64,000 nt of DNA from Erpobdella octoculata (lineage: Eukaryota; Annelida; Clitellata; Hirudinida; Erpobdellidae). This document shows positions 46,406-59,256 of this stretch, in pieces. A program made the position numbers and the translations under genes. The first letter of the stretch is position 1. The number at the start of each line of letters is the position of its first letter. The notes beneath the pieces are model-generated. The model saw only the letters and a program-made list of their open reading frames with translations. It had not been told where the DNA came from and made no database searches. The DNA is taken from positions 5,329,009 through 5,393,008 of the forward strand of contig OZ022245.1 in the NCBI GenBank assembly GCA_963978895.1, written 5' to 3'.

Positions 46406-47487
46406 TTTGTCGATTTCTAAAATGACGAAAGCGATGAGTCACTAAGTAATCAACGATTAGATCGAATTTATTGTAAAATAAAACTCAAAATAATTCACCT
46501 TGTCGATGAAATATCTCTAAATGATAGAAGAAAATGCCAAGTAACCGACCGTGCGCACGATACGTAGACAGCGAAAGAACTACAGCGTAAGGTAGTCAAG
46601 CGGCTGTATTCAAGCGATAGCTTATATGGTTCGTTTGGATGTACCGCGCCAAAATCTCTTCTATGCAAGCAGCTATCTAATTGGCCCCAGCCAAAGGCAA
46701 CGCAGTTACCTATCCAATCGGCAGGCCTGTTACAAGCGGCTTGCTTGAGGCATTAACTATGCAAAGAGACCTGCGTGTATTTACATGCGTATTTCGGAAG
46801 GATTTCTTGAAGGCTCTTTATCGGGTTTCTCACTTGACGACTTTCGCGAAAAACCTCTTTAAATGTGTCATTTTGGCGATTCAAATATCGAATCAAAGCA
46901 TTAAAAATAAAATAAAAAAATTTCAATTTGACATTGAATTTTTTTTTAACATTATTATATACAAACCAGGAACTGATTTTGCAAATAAGGTCTTGCTGTG
47001 TCCTATTTTTCGAGGCGGTTTAACTGCAGCGGTAGGGTTGCCGGTTGGGGAAATCGAATTTTTAGGGAAACTAAAAAAACAATTAATTTATATTATGAAT
47101 AGATGGCGAAAGGAAAATCTAGTGCCCGCTCCATTTTTACATGTGTTGGATATTCCAATTGACAGGTTTTAGTACGCTCCGCTCTGGTCACATCAAATAA
47201 TGCGCCATTGAGTATAAATCAAATAAGCTTTTATTTTCCATATGTAAAATAATGCTTATTTAACGGTTTGAAAAGGTAAACAAAACGGATGATAGATATA
47301 TGTAGACATTATACAATTGTTCGATGCGCTTTTGACAGGGCTCGGCGCTAAACAAAGAAAGCTAAACATCACTCGTCTACGCCTCATCGGAAACTTGTTC
47401 GAATAGAAAGAATCATGGGCGTAAAAAAGAAAATTAACGCTTTAATGAGGTACTGAGATGATTTTGGAATATAAGATTAGCTGTTAT
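46406..47487. other. HMGB gene 2 upstream region
   Basis: 5' flank; 46440-46640 is less AT-rich and may hold the promoter. No gene is supported in 46681-47172 or beyond. Confidence 0.4.
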
Positions 47488-48289
47488 CATGGGCGCCGCA
47501 GGGGGGGGGCTTGCCCCTCCCTGGATTTCTGGTTTAAATTTTTTTTAGACAAAAAAAAATTATAATTAAAACATTTATAATTAACTGTAACAACTTTGAC
47601 TCCTTCTATTGTTATATCGATCATCATTATCTTTAAAAATGCATCCCCCAGATGCTTCCTTTTTTACTTATTCACGTTTCTCTAAACACTTTGATGCATG
47701 AAAATTATCCAGAATCACTGATCCACTTTGGTTAAATAGTTTATTCTAAGTATAATATTTATTTCAGCTTGTATTAGTTGATAAGCTCATGTAGGTATAG
47801 TTGTTTAAATGGGCCTCCAAAAAACATTACTGAGCTCTTTTACTGATGAATGACTATTGTTTGATTGTCTCCTCTCATTTTCATACATTTTTCCAACTTT
47901 TTCTGCAAAGCCTTAAAGGTACACACATTTCCAGTGTTGTTCGGTAACGAAGTAAAAGTAACGCGTTACTTTACTTAAGTAGGCACATCCGACGTACTTT
48001 TTGTCTGTAACGAAGTAGGCACATTATTTTCAGTACTTTTACTTGTAACGAAGTAATATTTTCGGACTTACTTTTACTTCGCTACTTTTCCTGGACAAAG
48101 CGTTACAAAGTACTGTAAAAAATTAATAGAACGACGTAAAGTTTAAATCGATGTATTATTAATTATTATGATTATTAACGTATGCGCTTCCGAAACCCAT
48201 TTTACTTTTATGTGGGTGGAGCTAAGATTTTCGCGGTCATATTTGTTTTGGTGTACAATAGATTGCTCGAGATTACTATGGAATCTTCT

Positions 48290-49085
48290 GAAAATGAACG
48301 TAAACAATAGTGGCGAAGATAGGCAGAACAACAACGAACTTAATAAAGAACACCCATGGCCATATTTAGTCAAAATTTTCAGATTTGAATCGATGGAAGC
48401 TAAAATGTCTAGGTTCACATGCTTGCCGACACTTGCCGTACAAACGGTCGCTGCTATTGCCCGGCGGTTAGCCGTGGAAATAATCGGTAAAATTGCTAAT
48501 GAGCCGGCAGTCGCGCCGTAAGTCTACCTAAAATTAAACCATAACCCTATCCCTACCCCTAACCCTTTAGAAAATATGTACATCTTTATCAGTTTATTGA
48601 AGAATCAAATGTTTTGGCAAAACCGCCGGCTCAGTAGCAATGTTACCGCTTATTGCCCCGGCAAACGGCGCCTACTGCCTTGGTAATAGTTATAACGGTG
48701 CTAACCTAAAGCAATTACGTGTTCAGCATTCCACAATTCTCCGTCGAACTTGAAGAAACACGTGATACGCGTGCATCCAGCGCTTGTATCGGAATACGAA
48801 AACTTGACGAAAAATGCAAGTAAATGAAAGGCAGACATTGGTGACAGTTCCCAATATGGTGAGCCAAAGAAACGGAAAATTCACCAAGCGACAGTTTCAC
48901 AGTAATTCCTTAATGCCAATTTTGTGACACAGGCAGCGATCAACGACAACATTCTGAATCTGGTAATGGGTGGAGTTCTTCCTTTACACACCGTCGAATT
49001 GCCCGAGTTTATTGATCTCATATCAGTCATTCAGCAAAATCGTGAAACAATTACTCGACATGCATTGAAGCAAAATATAATCTAA
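48290..49085 (+). pseudogene. hAT transposase N-terminal remnant (BED finger)
   Basis: Reads NKEHPWPYLVKIFRFESMEA and KMSRFTCLPTLAVQT up to the E insertion at 48446. It resumes after 48697 as NSPSNLKKHVIRVHPALVSE, the second half of a BED zinc finger, then NILNLVMGGVLPLHTVEL, near a typical early hAT block. It stops well before the catalytic core. Stops and the insertion make it non-coding. Confidence 0.65.
48446..48697. mobile_element. Family E telomere-like MITE, copy 5
   Basis: Ends GGTCGCTGCTATTGCC and ggtaatagttataacg; imperfect 8-bp flanks gtacaaac and gtgctaac (6 of 8). Short CCCTATCC-type block at 48543-48565. Extended subterminal inverted repeats include gagccggcag and gccggctcag. 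Confidence 0.65.
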
Positions 49086-49824
49086 GACGATGGAATTACG
49101 ATAAATTAGAGTTAGATAATTGACGAATGACCATTACAAAAGCGGCTTCAGTACTTTTACTTTTTACTTTAAAAGTAACTTTAAAGTGCTGTTACTTTTT
49201 ACTTTTACTTAAGTAACTTTCTGAGGCGTTACTTGTACTTTTACTTAAGTACTAAAACACAGTACTTTTTCCAACACTGCACATTTCTATCAACAATGAC
49301 AGTTTGGCTGTGTAGGAGATATAAACCTTTCCAACTAAAGCAGTTTTTGTAATTTTCAGTGTGTTTTTAAAGCATTTTATAATATTTATTATGATATAAA
49401 ATAAAGTTAAGTAAAATTTTACTATACCTAATTTTAAACAAAAAAATTGAAACATTTTCTTGAGACTCAATTGAGCCCCAAGACCCCATACAATTTTGGG
49501 AAAAAAAGAATCCGAAGAGACAATATGAGACAAAAGGCGAAGAGAGAAAAAAATAAAAAGCTTGCCCCCTGCAAAATTCCTGCGGGCGTCCATGGCTGTA
49601 ATGTGTTGTGGAAGTTAATATAGAGTCTTCTTAAAGCGAGAGATATATTCAGTTTGTTTAAATATCCTTGATTGGAATAACGAAGTCAGCAAACTGCACA
49701 AGCTTATTTCCAAGGCATCCAATGCATCAAAGTTATCAGCGGCGGATCCAGGAATTTCTTAAAGGGCCAAACAACTTTCCGCTCGCACGTCCTAACATAT
49801 TCTTGATTGTAGGATCATCACATA

Positions 49825-50340
49825 ATCAGTTGAGTTTATATAGCGCTATTTCCTATCGTTCAATAGCGCTCGGACACGAACTTTTTAAATAAATAAGTCT
49901 TAAGTCTCCGACGGAAAACTGTGAGAGAAGTAAGAAGAGAGTTTCAGAGATAGGGACCAGAGTAGGAACAAGTAAAGGAAAAAAACGAGTTTTTAAACAC
50001 AGACTTTGATTTCAAATACACTCGATGTGTGTATGTATACGAAAGATGTTCAAATTACGTTTTTTTAATTGAATCATGTATTGTCATCCAAAATAAAGAT
50101 ATGCTGAAAGTTTCAGCTTCCTAGCTAGTCAAGAAGCTGGTTAAATTTCACTTGCAAGATTTGCGTACAGAGAAAGCCACACATACACACAAACAGAGAT
50201 TGTAACCTAAATAAAAGTTTGTAAAAAGAGCGTTTAGCAAAAGAATGCTTAACAGAAAATACATGAAATGTGGTTAAGAGAGGAAGATCGAAGACCAGAC
50301 TTAGGACGGTTCTTAAACACAGCTCTTAAATTGGAACTAG
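49825..50340 (+). repeat. Family I repeat with family C copy inside
   Basis: tatatagcgctatttcctat, aatagcgctcgg and agagtttcagagatagggac match 54729-54880. A minus-oriented family C copy (49978-50232) interrupts it; agcgttta resumes afterwards. Confidence 0.5.
49978..50232 (-). repeat. Family C dispersed repeat, copy 3
   Basis: Reverse complement of the blocks at 16685-16945 (ttgtcatccaa, tagctagtcaagaagctggt, aacctaaataaaagtttgta). Confidence 0.7.
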
Positions 50341-51338
50341 CCAAGTTTAGGTGGTATATATTTGAAGGAGATTACTGAACAATACCTAATGATTGCTTTA
50401 CACTTTTTGAACCTGTCCATTATAGCGGTTACGCTTTTAATACTTCAAATATCAACAATAATCTATCTATGGTTTGAACCGAACGTCCAAAAAACAGTCA
50501 ACAATTGAATTGAGGTATTCGTTAAATCCACGAATCCGGCAACATTTTCATTTTTCTTTCAGTTTTAATTCATATTACAAATGATTATTGTTATAAGAAC
50601 TTGCTGTTTAGTCGTCTGAGCCTATTTAAGAAAAGAATGTGTTTTAAACTGTTTTGTTTGACCTGCCGGTAGAGATCTAAATATTTTGTCAAATATTATT
50701 TGAATTATATTTTGCATTGAATTGATTTGAAAAAATTCCGAAATTTTTAAATATCTGCCAAATATCAGAACTATCGATGTTCGAGAGGTGTACCTATTTA
50801 GTAAAATAAAAGCCTCGGGCTACTGACAAACAGAATGAAGTTGCAAGCTAAGTAAAAAAAAATAAACTTCAAATTTTTTTGTTAAATCTTCTATGAGGGA
50901 GCCCGGACCCCCTGGATCAACCGCTGAATGTTATCGTTTGTTAGCGACCATATCACCGCCGAGAATTCCTGGATTTGTCACTGATTTATTTACTCAAACA
51001 AAAATCTTAAAAAAATAAAACAGTTGCTATAGTTCTCAGATAAAATAACTGAAAAATCTTAAATAAAGGATATCGTTTTTCATACCTAATCGCATTGATG
51101 TTCAAATTTTGTACTTTTTAAGTTAGCCGTAGGTAGATCACTGAGTATAGTTTCCACTCTACAACTGCTTCTGAGTTATATTGTTGAGGTTTACCTACTA
51201 TCAGCAGAGCCAAAACCCTGAAGTGGAAGCAGCAAACAATGGGGCGAATAGTAATAGACGCACAATAAATAAATAGACCCCTGACTGTGGCTCATGTTTA
51301 CCATGATTTTTAGGGCTAATCATACCTCATATAAACAA
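50341..51338. other. Intergenic, nothing recognised
   Basis: AT-rich. No gene or named repeat supported. Confidence 0.5.
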
Positions 51339-52762
51339 CTAGCAGTGCCCGTAGCGGCTTCGCTCGCATGAAATTAGAGAGTTTGAACCGTGCATCCATA
51401 GTAGAGATCAATTTTTTAGGTCTCGGCTCGGCCCGTCGACAACTTAGCCCAGCCCGTTTTAAAAACCCAAACTCCTGGCCCGGCACAGCCCGTCTGAATT
51501 AGGCCCGGCCCATTCTTACAGGCTTAGAAGTTCTATATACTTGATGAAAAACTTCGGCCCGTCCCACCTTGACTTCAGGTTTGGCCCGGCCCAACTGAAC
51601 ACCCTAAAATCACTAAAATATCTATATACTTGGTGAAAAACCTCGGCCCGTTCCACTTTGATTTAAGGTTTGGCCTGGCCCGTGTGAAGACTCTAAAATA
51701 ACGGCTTGGCCCGACCGGTGATAAACTGAACTTAGCTACTTTTAACCGGCACAAAACTTCAAAATACTAATTTTTACATTTGTAGCACTTACAGTTTTTG
51801 AGTAGCAGTTATTTTGAAATCAAATAACCCTTTTTTCCACCCCACATTTGATGTCCTGGAAACCAAATTTTTAAAAAAATGTTGAAACACTTATATCATA
51901 ATTTTTTGAGTAAATACTAAATACTAATTTTGACATCTGTAGCATTCACAGTTTTTGAGTAGCAGTTACTTTAAAAACCAAAGAAAACCTTTTTCCACCC
52001 CACATTTGAGGTCCTGAAAACCAAAATTTCAAAAAATGGTGAAACACATATATCCTTATTTTTAGAGTAGAAACTAAATACTAATTTTTACTTTTGTAGC
52101 ATTAACAGTTTTTGAGTAGAAGCTACTTAAAAAACCAAATAACCCAATTTTCCAACCCACATTTGAGGTCCGGGAAACCAAATTTGTAAAAAATGGTGAA
52201 ACACGTATATCTTTATTTTTAGAAAAGAAACTAAATAATAATTTGTACATCTGTGGTATTTACTGTTTTTGAGTAGCAGTTACTATAAAAGACAATTAGC
52301 CCTATTTTCCACCCCACATTTGAAGTCCTGGAAACCAAATTTTCAAAAAATGCTAAAACACGTATTTCATTATTTTTGGAATAGAAACTAAATACTAATT
52401 TTTACTCCTGTAGCATTAACAGTTTTTGAGTAGAAGCTACTTTAAAAACCAAATAACCCAATTTTCCAACCCACATTTGAGGTCCGGGAAACCGAATTTT
52501 CAAAAAATGGTGAGACACGTATCTTTTTATTTTTCAAAAAGAATCTATATACCAAATTTAAAAAAAAAATTTTAGAAAAAATTTTTAGAAAAAAGTTTGT
52601 TTTCCAGTTTTTTCCCCTCAGGAGCAAAATTTTCAAAAATCCTTTCTTAGCGGATGTTCACGCTATAAAAGTAATATAAGTTCCAAATTTCACGTTCCTA
52701 GGATGAGGCGTTTGAGCTCGGCGTTGATTATCAGTCAGGACATGTTCTTTTATATATATAGA
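51339..52762 (-). mobile_element. Non-autonomous Helitron (family A), copy 2
   Basis: Minus-strand copy with the same ends as 10546-11823 (CTAG at 51339-51342; TCTATATATATAAAAG ending at 52762) and A/T flanking bases. It carries about five 158-160-bp units (cacatttgaggtcctg near 51841, 52001, 52159, 52313 and 52469), more than copy 1. No ORF. Confidence 0.85.
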
Positions 52763-52868
52763 TTAAAAAATATAATCTTTTTCTTTAAAAACGGTCGACG
52801 ACCGGTTAAGGTGAGTGGGTGAACTTTTATTTAAGAAATAGAATAAAGCAATGAGTTATATATATATA

Positions 52869-53430
52869 CTAGCGGGGTTACCCGGCGTTGCCCGGGGTTT
52901 TTAGAGGTTTTTCTAATGTTTGTCTCTCTCGCTCCCGTTCCCTTCTCCACTTTCCCGTTTTCGTAGCGTTCCCGGTCGCTTTTCCGCTCTCGGTCGTTTT
53001 CCAGCTCCCGGTCGCTTTCCCGCTCAGAAGTTTTGTTATCGATTTTCTCTCTTGCTCGCGTTTCCTTCCAAGCTTGCTCTCCCGATTCCAGTCGCTTTCC
53101 GCGTTCCCGGTCGCTTTACCGTTCTCGGTCGCTTTCCCGTTCCCGGTCGCTTTCCCGTTCCCGGTCGATTTCCCGTTCCCGGTCGCTTTCCCGTTCCCGG
53201 TCGCTTTACCGTTCTCGGTCGCTTTCCCGTTCCCGGTCGCTTTCCCGTTCCCGGTCGATTTCCCGTTCCCGGTCGGTTTCCCGTTCCCGGTCGCTTTCCC
53301 GTTCCCGGTCGCTTTCCCGTTCCCGCTCACGCTTGCTCTCCCGTTCCCGGTCATGCTTGCTCTCCCATTCCCGGTCACGGTTGCTCTCCCGTTCCCGTTC
53401 ACGCTCATTTTCTCTTTTACATTCTTTCAT
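52869..53430 (-). mobile_element. Helitron-like family B copy with expanded minisatellite
   Basis: CTAGCGGGGTTACCCGGCGT at the left, then about fifteen 18-bp units of TTTCCCGTTCCCGGTCGC at 53065-53335. A few variants recur in the same order, suggesting duplicated blocks. Ends at the ttctttcataacttctg inner block. Confidence 0.7.
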
Positions 53431-53514
53431 AACTTCTGTTAGCCTATAAAACGTAAAATAGATTTGCTAAGACTATATATATATGAATGTTTGTGGGTTA
53501 GTTTGTCTATTATA

Positions 53515-53629
53515 GAAACGGGAAAGCGAACAGGAGTGGGAAAGCAGGTGGGAAAGGAAATGGGAGAGAAAGAGACAAACATTAGAAAAACCTCTAAAAA
53601 ACCTGGGCAACGCCGGGTATCTCCGCTAG
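53515..53629 (+). mobile_element. Helitron-like family B fragment
   Basis: Purine-rich units then gggcaacgccgggtatctccgCTAG|T at 53626-53629. Confidence 0.6.
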
Positions 53630-53715
53630 TACATACATAAACACACACACAGACACACATACATGCACATACACATACATACATACACACATACATACGC
53701 ACATACATATATATA

Positions 53716-53860
53716 TAGTTCCCGCTCGCTCACCCGCTCCGCTCCGCTTATTTTGTGACGGATTTAAAAAAAAAAATTTTTATTTTTGACTCCCATTGAC
53801 TCTCAAGGTTGTGTGAAAATTTCATTACGATCGGATGAATGGTGTAGCAATGCATAAACG
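53716..53860 (-). mobile_element. Helitron-like family B fragment
   Basis: agttcccgctcgctcacccg through gtagcaatgcataaacgcc. A (TA)n array follows at 53905-53949. Confidence 0.55.
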
Positions 53861-53902
53861 CCATTAACATATATAGATACAAACATTCATTTTTATATAT
53901 AT

Positions 53903-53950
<48 letters not shown>

Positions 53951-53952
<2 letters not shown>

Positions 53953-54714
53953 CTTCATTAACTAATTAATTCGCCATAACTTGGAGACCCCTTGAAGCCT
54001 GCCCCCGACCCGAAGCTCGAGGTATGGTAACCACAGCACTGAGTATAAATGCAACTTGAAATTTGTCAAGAATTGAAAAATCAAAGAGAAATACTCCCAC
54101 TACCGCCTCCCCAATTCACCTGCATGCCATTTCGCAATGCCATAGCACAAGACAAGCTACATTTGACAAAATTGATTGGTTTAAAAATTTTTTAAAGTGG
54201 CGAATAACATTTAAAAACAACGTTATTTCGTCCAAGTCGTCCAGAATTAGCATTACCCACGTGCTTCATTACATTTTATTTAATCTACTCAGAAATAGTG
54301 TCACACTTGTACCTTTACATTTCCCAAAAGTAGCAACACTTTTTAAAAGTTAGGCCTACTGACGTTATTTTTTTAAGAAGTAATAATGATAAGTTTTCTC
54401 TAATAGCTAGACAATTTCAACAAGAAATTATATAAGGTAAAGTAGTTTAAGTCTTAAACTTTAAGGTACATATGAATAGAGTTACGGAAAGCGATAGGTA
54501 ATCTCCACGTAACAATTTTGATTTTTTTCCGAAACAGTTAAATACGACATTTAATAGCAATTTGATAGAGTATATACCTAACTAGGCGGCCACAACAAAA
54601 AGTCTTAAAGCTATACTCTATATACTATACTATATAGGTACTCCGTCCGGTCACAGACATTTTCTAGAAAAGTTGTCTTATGTTTTTGGAAAATATCTTA
54701 AAAGTAACTTCAAT
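53951..54714. other. Intergenic, nothing recognised
   Basis: No gene supported. Confidence 0.5.
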
Positions 54715-54935
54715 CAATCAATACCTTAGTATTTATATAGCACTATTTACGTGGCGTGAAATAGCGCTCGGCCATGAACTGATCAAGCAGGAGTGTTTTC
54801 AGTCCACGGCGAAAAGCCGTAGAGTTAGTGAGAGGAAAAGAGTTTCAGAGAAAGGGACTAGAATAGGAGAACGAGCGTTTAGGACAGCACTGTCTATTAA
54901 CGATGCTAAATTAAACGAGTAAACTAGCTAATTTC
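54715..54935 (+). repeat. Family I repeat
   Basis: tatatagcactatttacgtg, gaaatagcgctcgg and agagtttcagagaaagggac are shared with 49829-49970. Resembles a LINE or SINE 3' tail. Confidence 0.5.
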
Positions 54936-56393
54936 TCGACATATGTAATATGTGGCCGACAGGTAAAAACTGTCTTAAACTGTGTTATCTAATTTGCACG
55001 AGCGGTCTCTGGCGCTACTGAAGTGTTTCCAAAAAGTGGTGCTGTAATCTTTTTATATCGACCTTTATCCTGGTTGTTGAATTGCCACCCTGGCACAATT
55101 GTACGGTGTAGTTTACATCACTTGTATTGACTGTAGGTAGTTTTTAGCAATCGGACCATGAATATATAATTCGGACGAAAGGCGTCACCTGTCTATCCTC
55201 CAGCACCAGGCGTGCAAGGACAGTTGATTTTATCATAGGCTACATACTAGTGATTTGAGATTTCCATACGGCTACACGTTAGAGTACACATGCAGGTGAA
55301 ACTGTGATCACACAAATCCCACGTTGCTACCTGGCAATACTGATGATGTGTATTTTAGGAAGTAATAACAGTTTCAAGTTTCACGACTTTCACGACGTTT
55401 GCCTTTTTGATTCCAAATTTTGTATAGGATTAATTATAGATCTCTGGTAACGGGAGGCTGAAATCATATAGGTAGTTGAAGAAGCACGTAGTAGCTTCTT
55501 TATTGATTAAATATTATATTTTTTAGAAAGCTTCACTTTTTTATTCTCATACGTAGGTAATACCCAGATTGCACAAAATGCGCTACACACATTACTTAAC
55601 GAGCTTATCTTTATTAGTTATTCGAAAAATTATAGCGAAAAGTGTGAGTAATAGAGTTTACAGGAGTTCAAAACATAGTTATTATTCCGTGGGTCCGATA
55701 ATTTTCGATCATCGAACTATTCAGCAGCATTAAGTTCAACACTATAATTGTTAAGTCAAATTTGAATTTTGGCGGAGTGCGCAAATCCAACACAGTTCAA
55801 ATGTCTCTTTAATTAAATGCGGTCCCGTTTCAAAAGGTTTAAAAATTAATAAAAATAGATTTTATGCAGTTTTTTAACAAACAGGCCAAATAAAAACGAG
55901 ATTGCTTCTTTGAATTCCTGATTTCCATATTCGACGTAAAACCTTTTTCAAGGCACCTAAGAGTTAAATAAAAAAATAAGATATTCATGGTGTCAATCAC
56001 GTTCTGCTTTAATTTTTGCGATAAATTATTAAACAGGTAGAGAACTATGTAGAGAACAGAGGAAAAGAAAAGGTAATTTTTTGAAGACATTGCAACAACA
56101 TAAACAAGAGCGAATGAAACGCTGAAAATTACAAGCTTGCAAGCATGCGCTGCGTGTCTTGGTGATCGGGTCGTGTTTTGGTTCTTTTCGGTTTGCGAGG
56201 TAAATTTTTTAATTTAAACAAATGACGTGACATGAAGTCTTCTACTTGTAAATTATAATTATTTCTGAGGTAATATTACACCGGTAATGGAGAAAGTTTT
56301 GTGATTTCTCAGGATTTCGTCGATTCGGCAAGTTTTTTTCCGCAGTGTGCAAACTCTCTCTTCTTCTAACTAACTCTAAAAATTAAATAAAAA
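54936..56393. other. Upstream region of the 56.4-kb gene
   Basis: No gene supported. The 5' UTR and promoter of the next gene are probably in 56100-56393. An in-frame TAA lies just before the ATG. Confidence 0.4.
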
Positions 56394-57909
56394 ATGAAAC
56401 GGGGGAAGTCGAGACTTCCGTCTCCTCCTACAAAAAGATTGTCTTCAAGACCCCTCAATGCGTGCGTCAACGAAACTTTTTCGGTTTCCGAACCGACATC
56501 AACACAGCAAAAATTGTGTAATGAAGCAGAAATCACACCCCAAGTAGTTTCTAGCTCATGCAACAAACCACTTTCTAAAGTTATAAAAGCAACGAGCAGG
56601 TTGTCATTTTTTAAATCAAAACCGAAACAGGTTATCGAGAGTAACACAAATTCTTCAAACGATTCTTTTGTTGCGAAAAAAAGCGAATCGATTAAAAATA
56701 AGAAAACTAATTCAAATGAGAGACCATCCTCTTCATCACAACTGTCCGAGCTTATTAGACCTTTGCGTTTTGGGGAGACTTTCAAAATTTGCAAAAGTAG
56801 CAAAGAACGTTTTCTTCCAAAGATACCAGACGACAAGACAAAATCTGACTGCATTGTGCAATATCCCACTAAGCTGGAGAGGCCTCATTCTGATGGAAAA
56901 ACATTTACGGCGGCCGGTCAAGACATGTCTAAGAAGTCGAAGTTCGGTATGACCTTTTGTAAATCGAAGCTTCAACAGCCAAGTAGAATCAATAAAAACA
57001 TTACAGGGAGAGAATCTCTGAGCCATCAAGACATGAATATTTCTGGATCAACGGATTGTGTTGCATGGAAACTGGAACGAAATCGAACTTTCGACAAGGA
57101 AAAAAACTCCGAAAATGCAGAACTGCCAGTCAGCCACAGCGACATCCCGCAGAGTCTCAGCAGAGAACAGTCGGCACTCTTTCGGGCGTTCTCGGAGGAT
57201 TGCTACGAAAAAAATTACCTCGAGAGATTTACTTTCGATTCGCCTTCCATCTCCAGCAGGGCGTCGAGCTTTGGCATTCTCAACGAGAGCTACCTCCTCG
57301 AACAGACGTTTAATGATTGTACTTCTCTGGCGGGAGAGATCGATGACGGAGGTTTGATATCTGAAGAAAATCAGAACGGAAGAGTCGACAACGAACGCGA
57401 GGATGTCAGATCCACGGATGTGTTGAAAAGGAACAATCAAGAAGATCACAACATAAAACATTTAGCAGGTTCTGACAAGAATGATTCATCGATTGGAACA
57501 ACTTTAAGATCTGGTAAGATTTTGGGCGGATGTCACAATCAAAAAATGGCGTCGTGCAGTAACGTCGCGTCGGCGAACAACAGAACGGAGAATTCTGCTT
57601 TTCAGAGCGTCAAAACCAGTCGAGCGAGTTCTTCCGACCTCGTCTTCGGCGCCGTAAAAGATGAACCGAAAGACCTTCATCTCCACGGTGGCAAGAAGGA
57701 ACCTCAATCGGAGGTTGAAGGATTGCAGGAAGTTCTCTTGAAAGCCCGAAAAAACACCTCTGAAAGACCTCTGTCGGTATTTTCTACATGCAGCACAGAC
57801 GGGGGCATCATTGCGGACGATCTCGGTGAAAACTCTGAGCCGACGCTGCAGGGAAAAGTCGCAGATGTTCGTCCGATTTCCATCGTTTCGACGTCGAGTG
57901 TTGACACAG
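56394..57909 (+). CDS. First coding exon of a large Ser-rich disordered protein
   Basis: 505 codons plus one base, from an ATG preceded in frame by TAA to a donor (gacacag|gtcagt). Composition is rich in Ser, Lys, Asn and Glu, with basic clusters at the N-terminus (MKRGKSRLPSPPTKRLSSRP) and few hydrophobic stretches, so it is probably disordered. One better-ordered segment, ALFRAFSEDCYEKNYLERFT to ESYLLEQTFNDC (about 264-310), may be a binding region. Two related motifs, RPLSVFSTCSTDGG (457-470) and RPISIVSTSSVDTG (492-505), end the exon. The style recalls cytoskeletal scaffold proteins, but I do not recognise the family. The rest of the gene lies beyond the window or in undetected exons. Confidence 0.75.
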
Positions 57910-58301
57910 GTCAGTCGATTTATATTTCATGGTTTATATTGTTTTTATTTAATCACAAAAATTCTACACTTTTTATTTTTTGTGTGAATTTATATGAATC
58001 GGCGGAAATATCTTTATGGTTTTACGTGTGATATAATTAGTAGTTGTATTATTATTATGTTTATGTTGCATGCTGTTTTTATTTTGTACAACTGTCTTAG
58101 TGAAGAGTCGAAGAGGTATTATTCTTTTCCTTATTGTGTTCAGATTTGGTTGAATTTATTTTGCACTGTGCTTATAGTTCAGAGTTTAGCATAAAGGAGT
58201 TTACTGTGAGTATTAAATTTCAGCTGATGTAATTGAAATTGAGAAATTGTTCAGTTTATTATATTAAGTTCTTACTGTTATTATTATTATTTTTATTATT
58301 A

Positions 58302-58356
<55 letters not shown>

Positions 58357-59125
58357 ATTAAGTAATATTGACAAATCATAGTTGTGGATCGACCATGACA
58401 GTCAGTCTTTACTATGGATATGGGAATTTTTTTGGCTTAGAATGAATTGAAATGTTGACAAAGTCACGTTGCAATATTTTTTACAGATTTGTTACTTATT
58501 GACCATAACTAGTGGTTGTAATAATAAGGGTTGAGATGGTCTGTGATGATATCAAAGATGATGGCGGTGGTAAGGGAGGGTGTAAGTAAGCCAAATATAC
58601 AGTTATACAGGTGTTGTGGGGATGATGATGATCATGACTGTGGAAGAATTGATAAAGAAATCAAAGAATGAGAATTACTCATGAAACCAATCTTGGCCTG
58701 CTTGCTATGTTCCTTGCAATTGCAGGAACAAATAAACACAAAGATTGAATTTTCTAAATAAATAAAAAAATTTGACCTGAAACAACTGAATAAACAAAAA
58801 AAATAGTAAAATTTTAATGAAAAAACAAGAAGCTTGAAGAGATGAGATAAAAAACATTTGCTTTGTAATTCAAGAAATTATTTGGATATGAGATTTCATA
58901 TTTTCAAGTGAGATAATGAAATTGATTTTTAGGTTTAATGTTTTAAAGATTGAAATTTATATGCGAACAAATATAAATATTTCTTCTTGGCATCATCATC
59001 AGCCATCAAGCTCACCCTGATGTGTTTTTTCTCTGGAATGTTTTCTGCTTCTCAAATTTCTAGAAATAAATTAGTGATTGATATAATAATTGAATGGCAG
59101 AATGACTCATTAGATTAATAAAGAA

Positions 59126-59127
<2 letters not shown>

Positions 59128-59156
<29 letters not shown>

Positions 59157-59256
59157 TGTATGTATGTATGAATGAGTATATGTATGTTTGTATGTATGTA
59201 TGTATGTATGTATGTATGTATGTACGTGTATGTATGCATGTATGTATGTATGTAGA
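59128..59256. repeat. (TATG)n microsatellite
   Basis: Interrupted tetranucleotide array. Confidence 0.9.

Larger units (their letters stand above)
47932..49279. mobile_element. hAT element nested in element K
   Basis: Starts CAGTGTTG and ends CAACACTG, flanked by exact 8-bp duplications cacatttc (47924-47931 and 49280-49287). Long subterminal inverted regions rich in gtaacgaagtaaaagtaacg are typical of this hAT group. 1,348 bp including the nested E copy. Confidence 0.85.
47488..49594. mobile_element. Outer element K (8-bp duplication), oldest of a nest
   Basis: Ends are inverted: CATGGGCGCCGCAGG and the reverse complement of CATGGACGCCCGCAGG. Flanks gctgttat (47480-47487) and gctgtaat (49595-49602) differ at one base, consistent with an old 8-bp duplication of hAT type. 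Without the nested hAT its own length is about 760 bp. Confidence 0.6.

Noticed and set aside
46681..47172. 163-codon ORF upstream of HMGB gene 2
   Set aside because: Composition drifts to AT-rich Lys/Phe/Ile, with no domain and no splice support; likely chance.
52878..53449. Arg-Ser-rich or Asn-Gly-Lys repeat ORFs
   Set aside because: All six frames are open across the 18-bp minisatellite of family B; the peptide is a by-product of the repeat.
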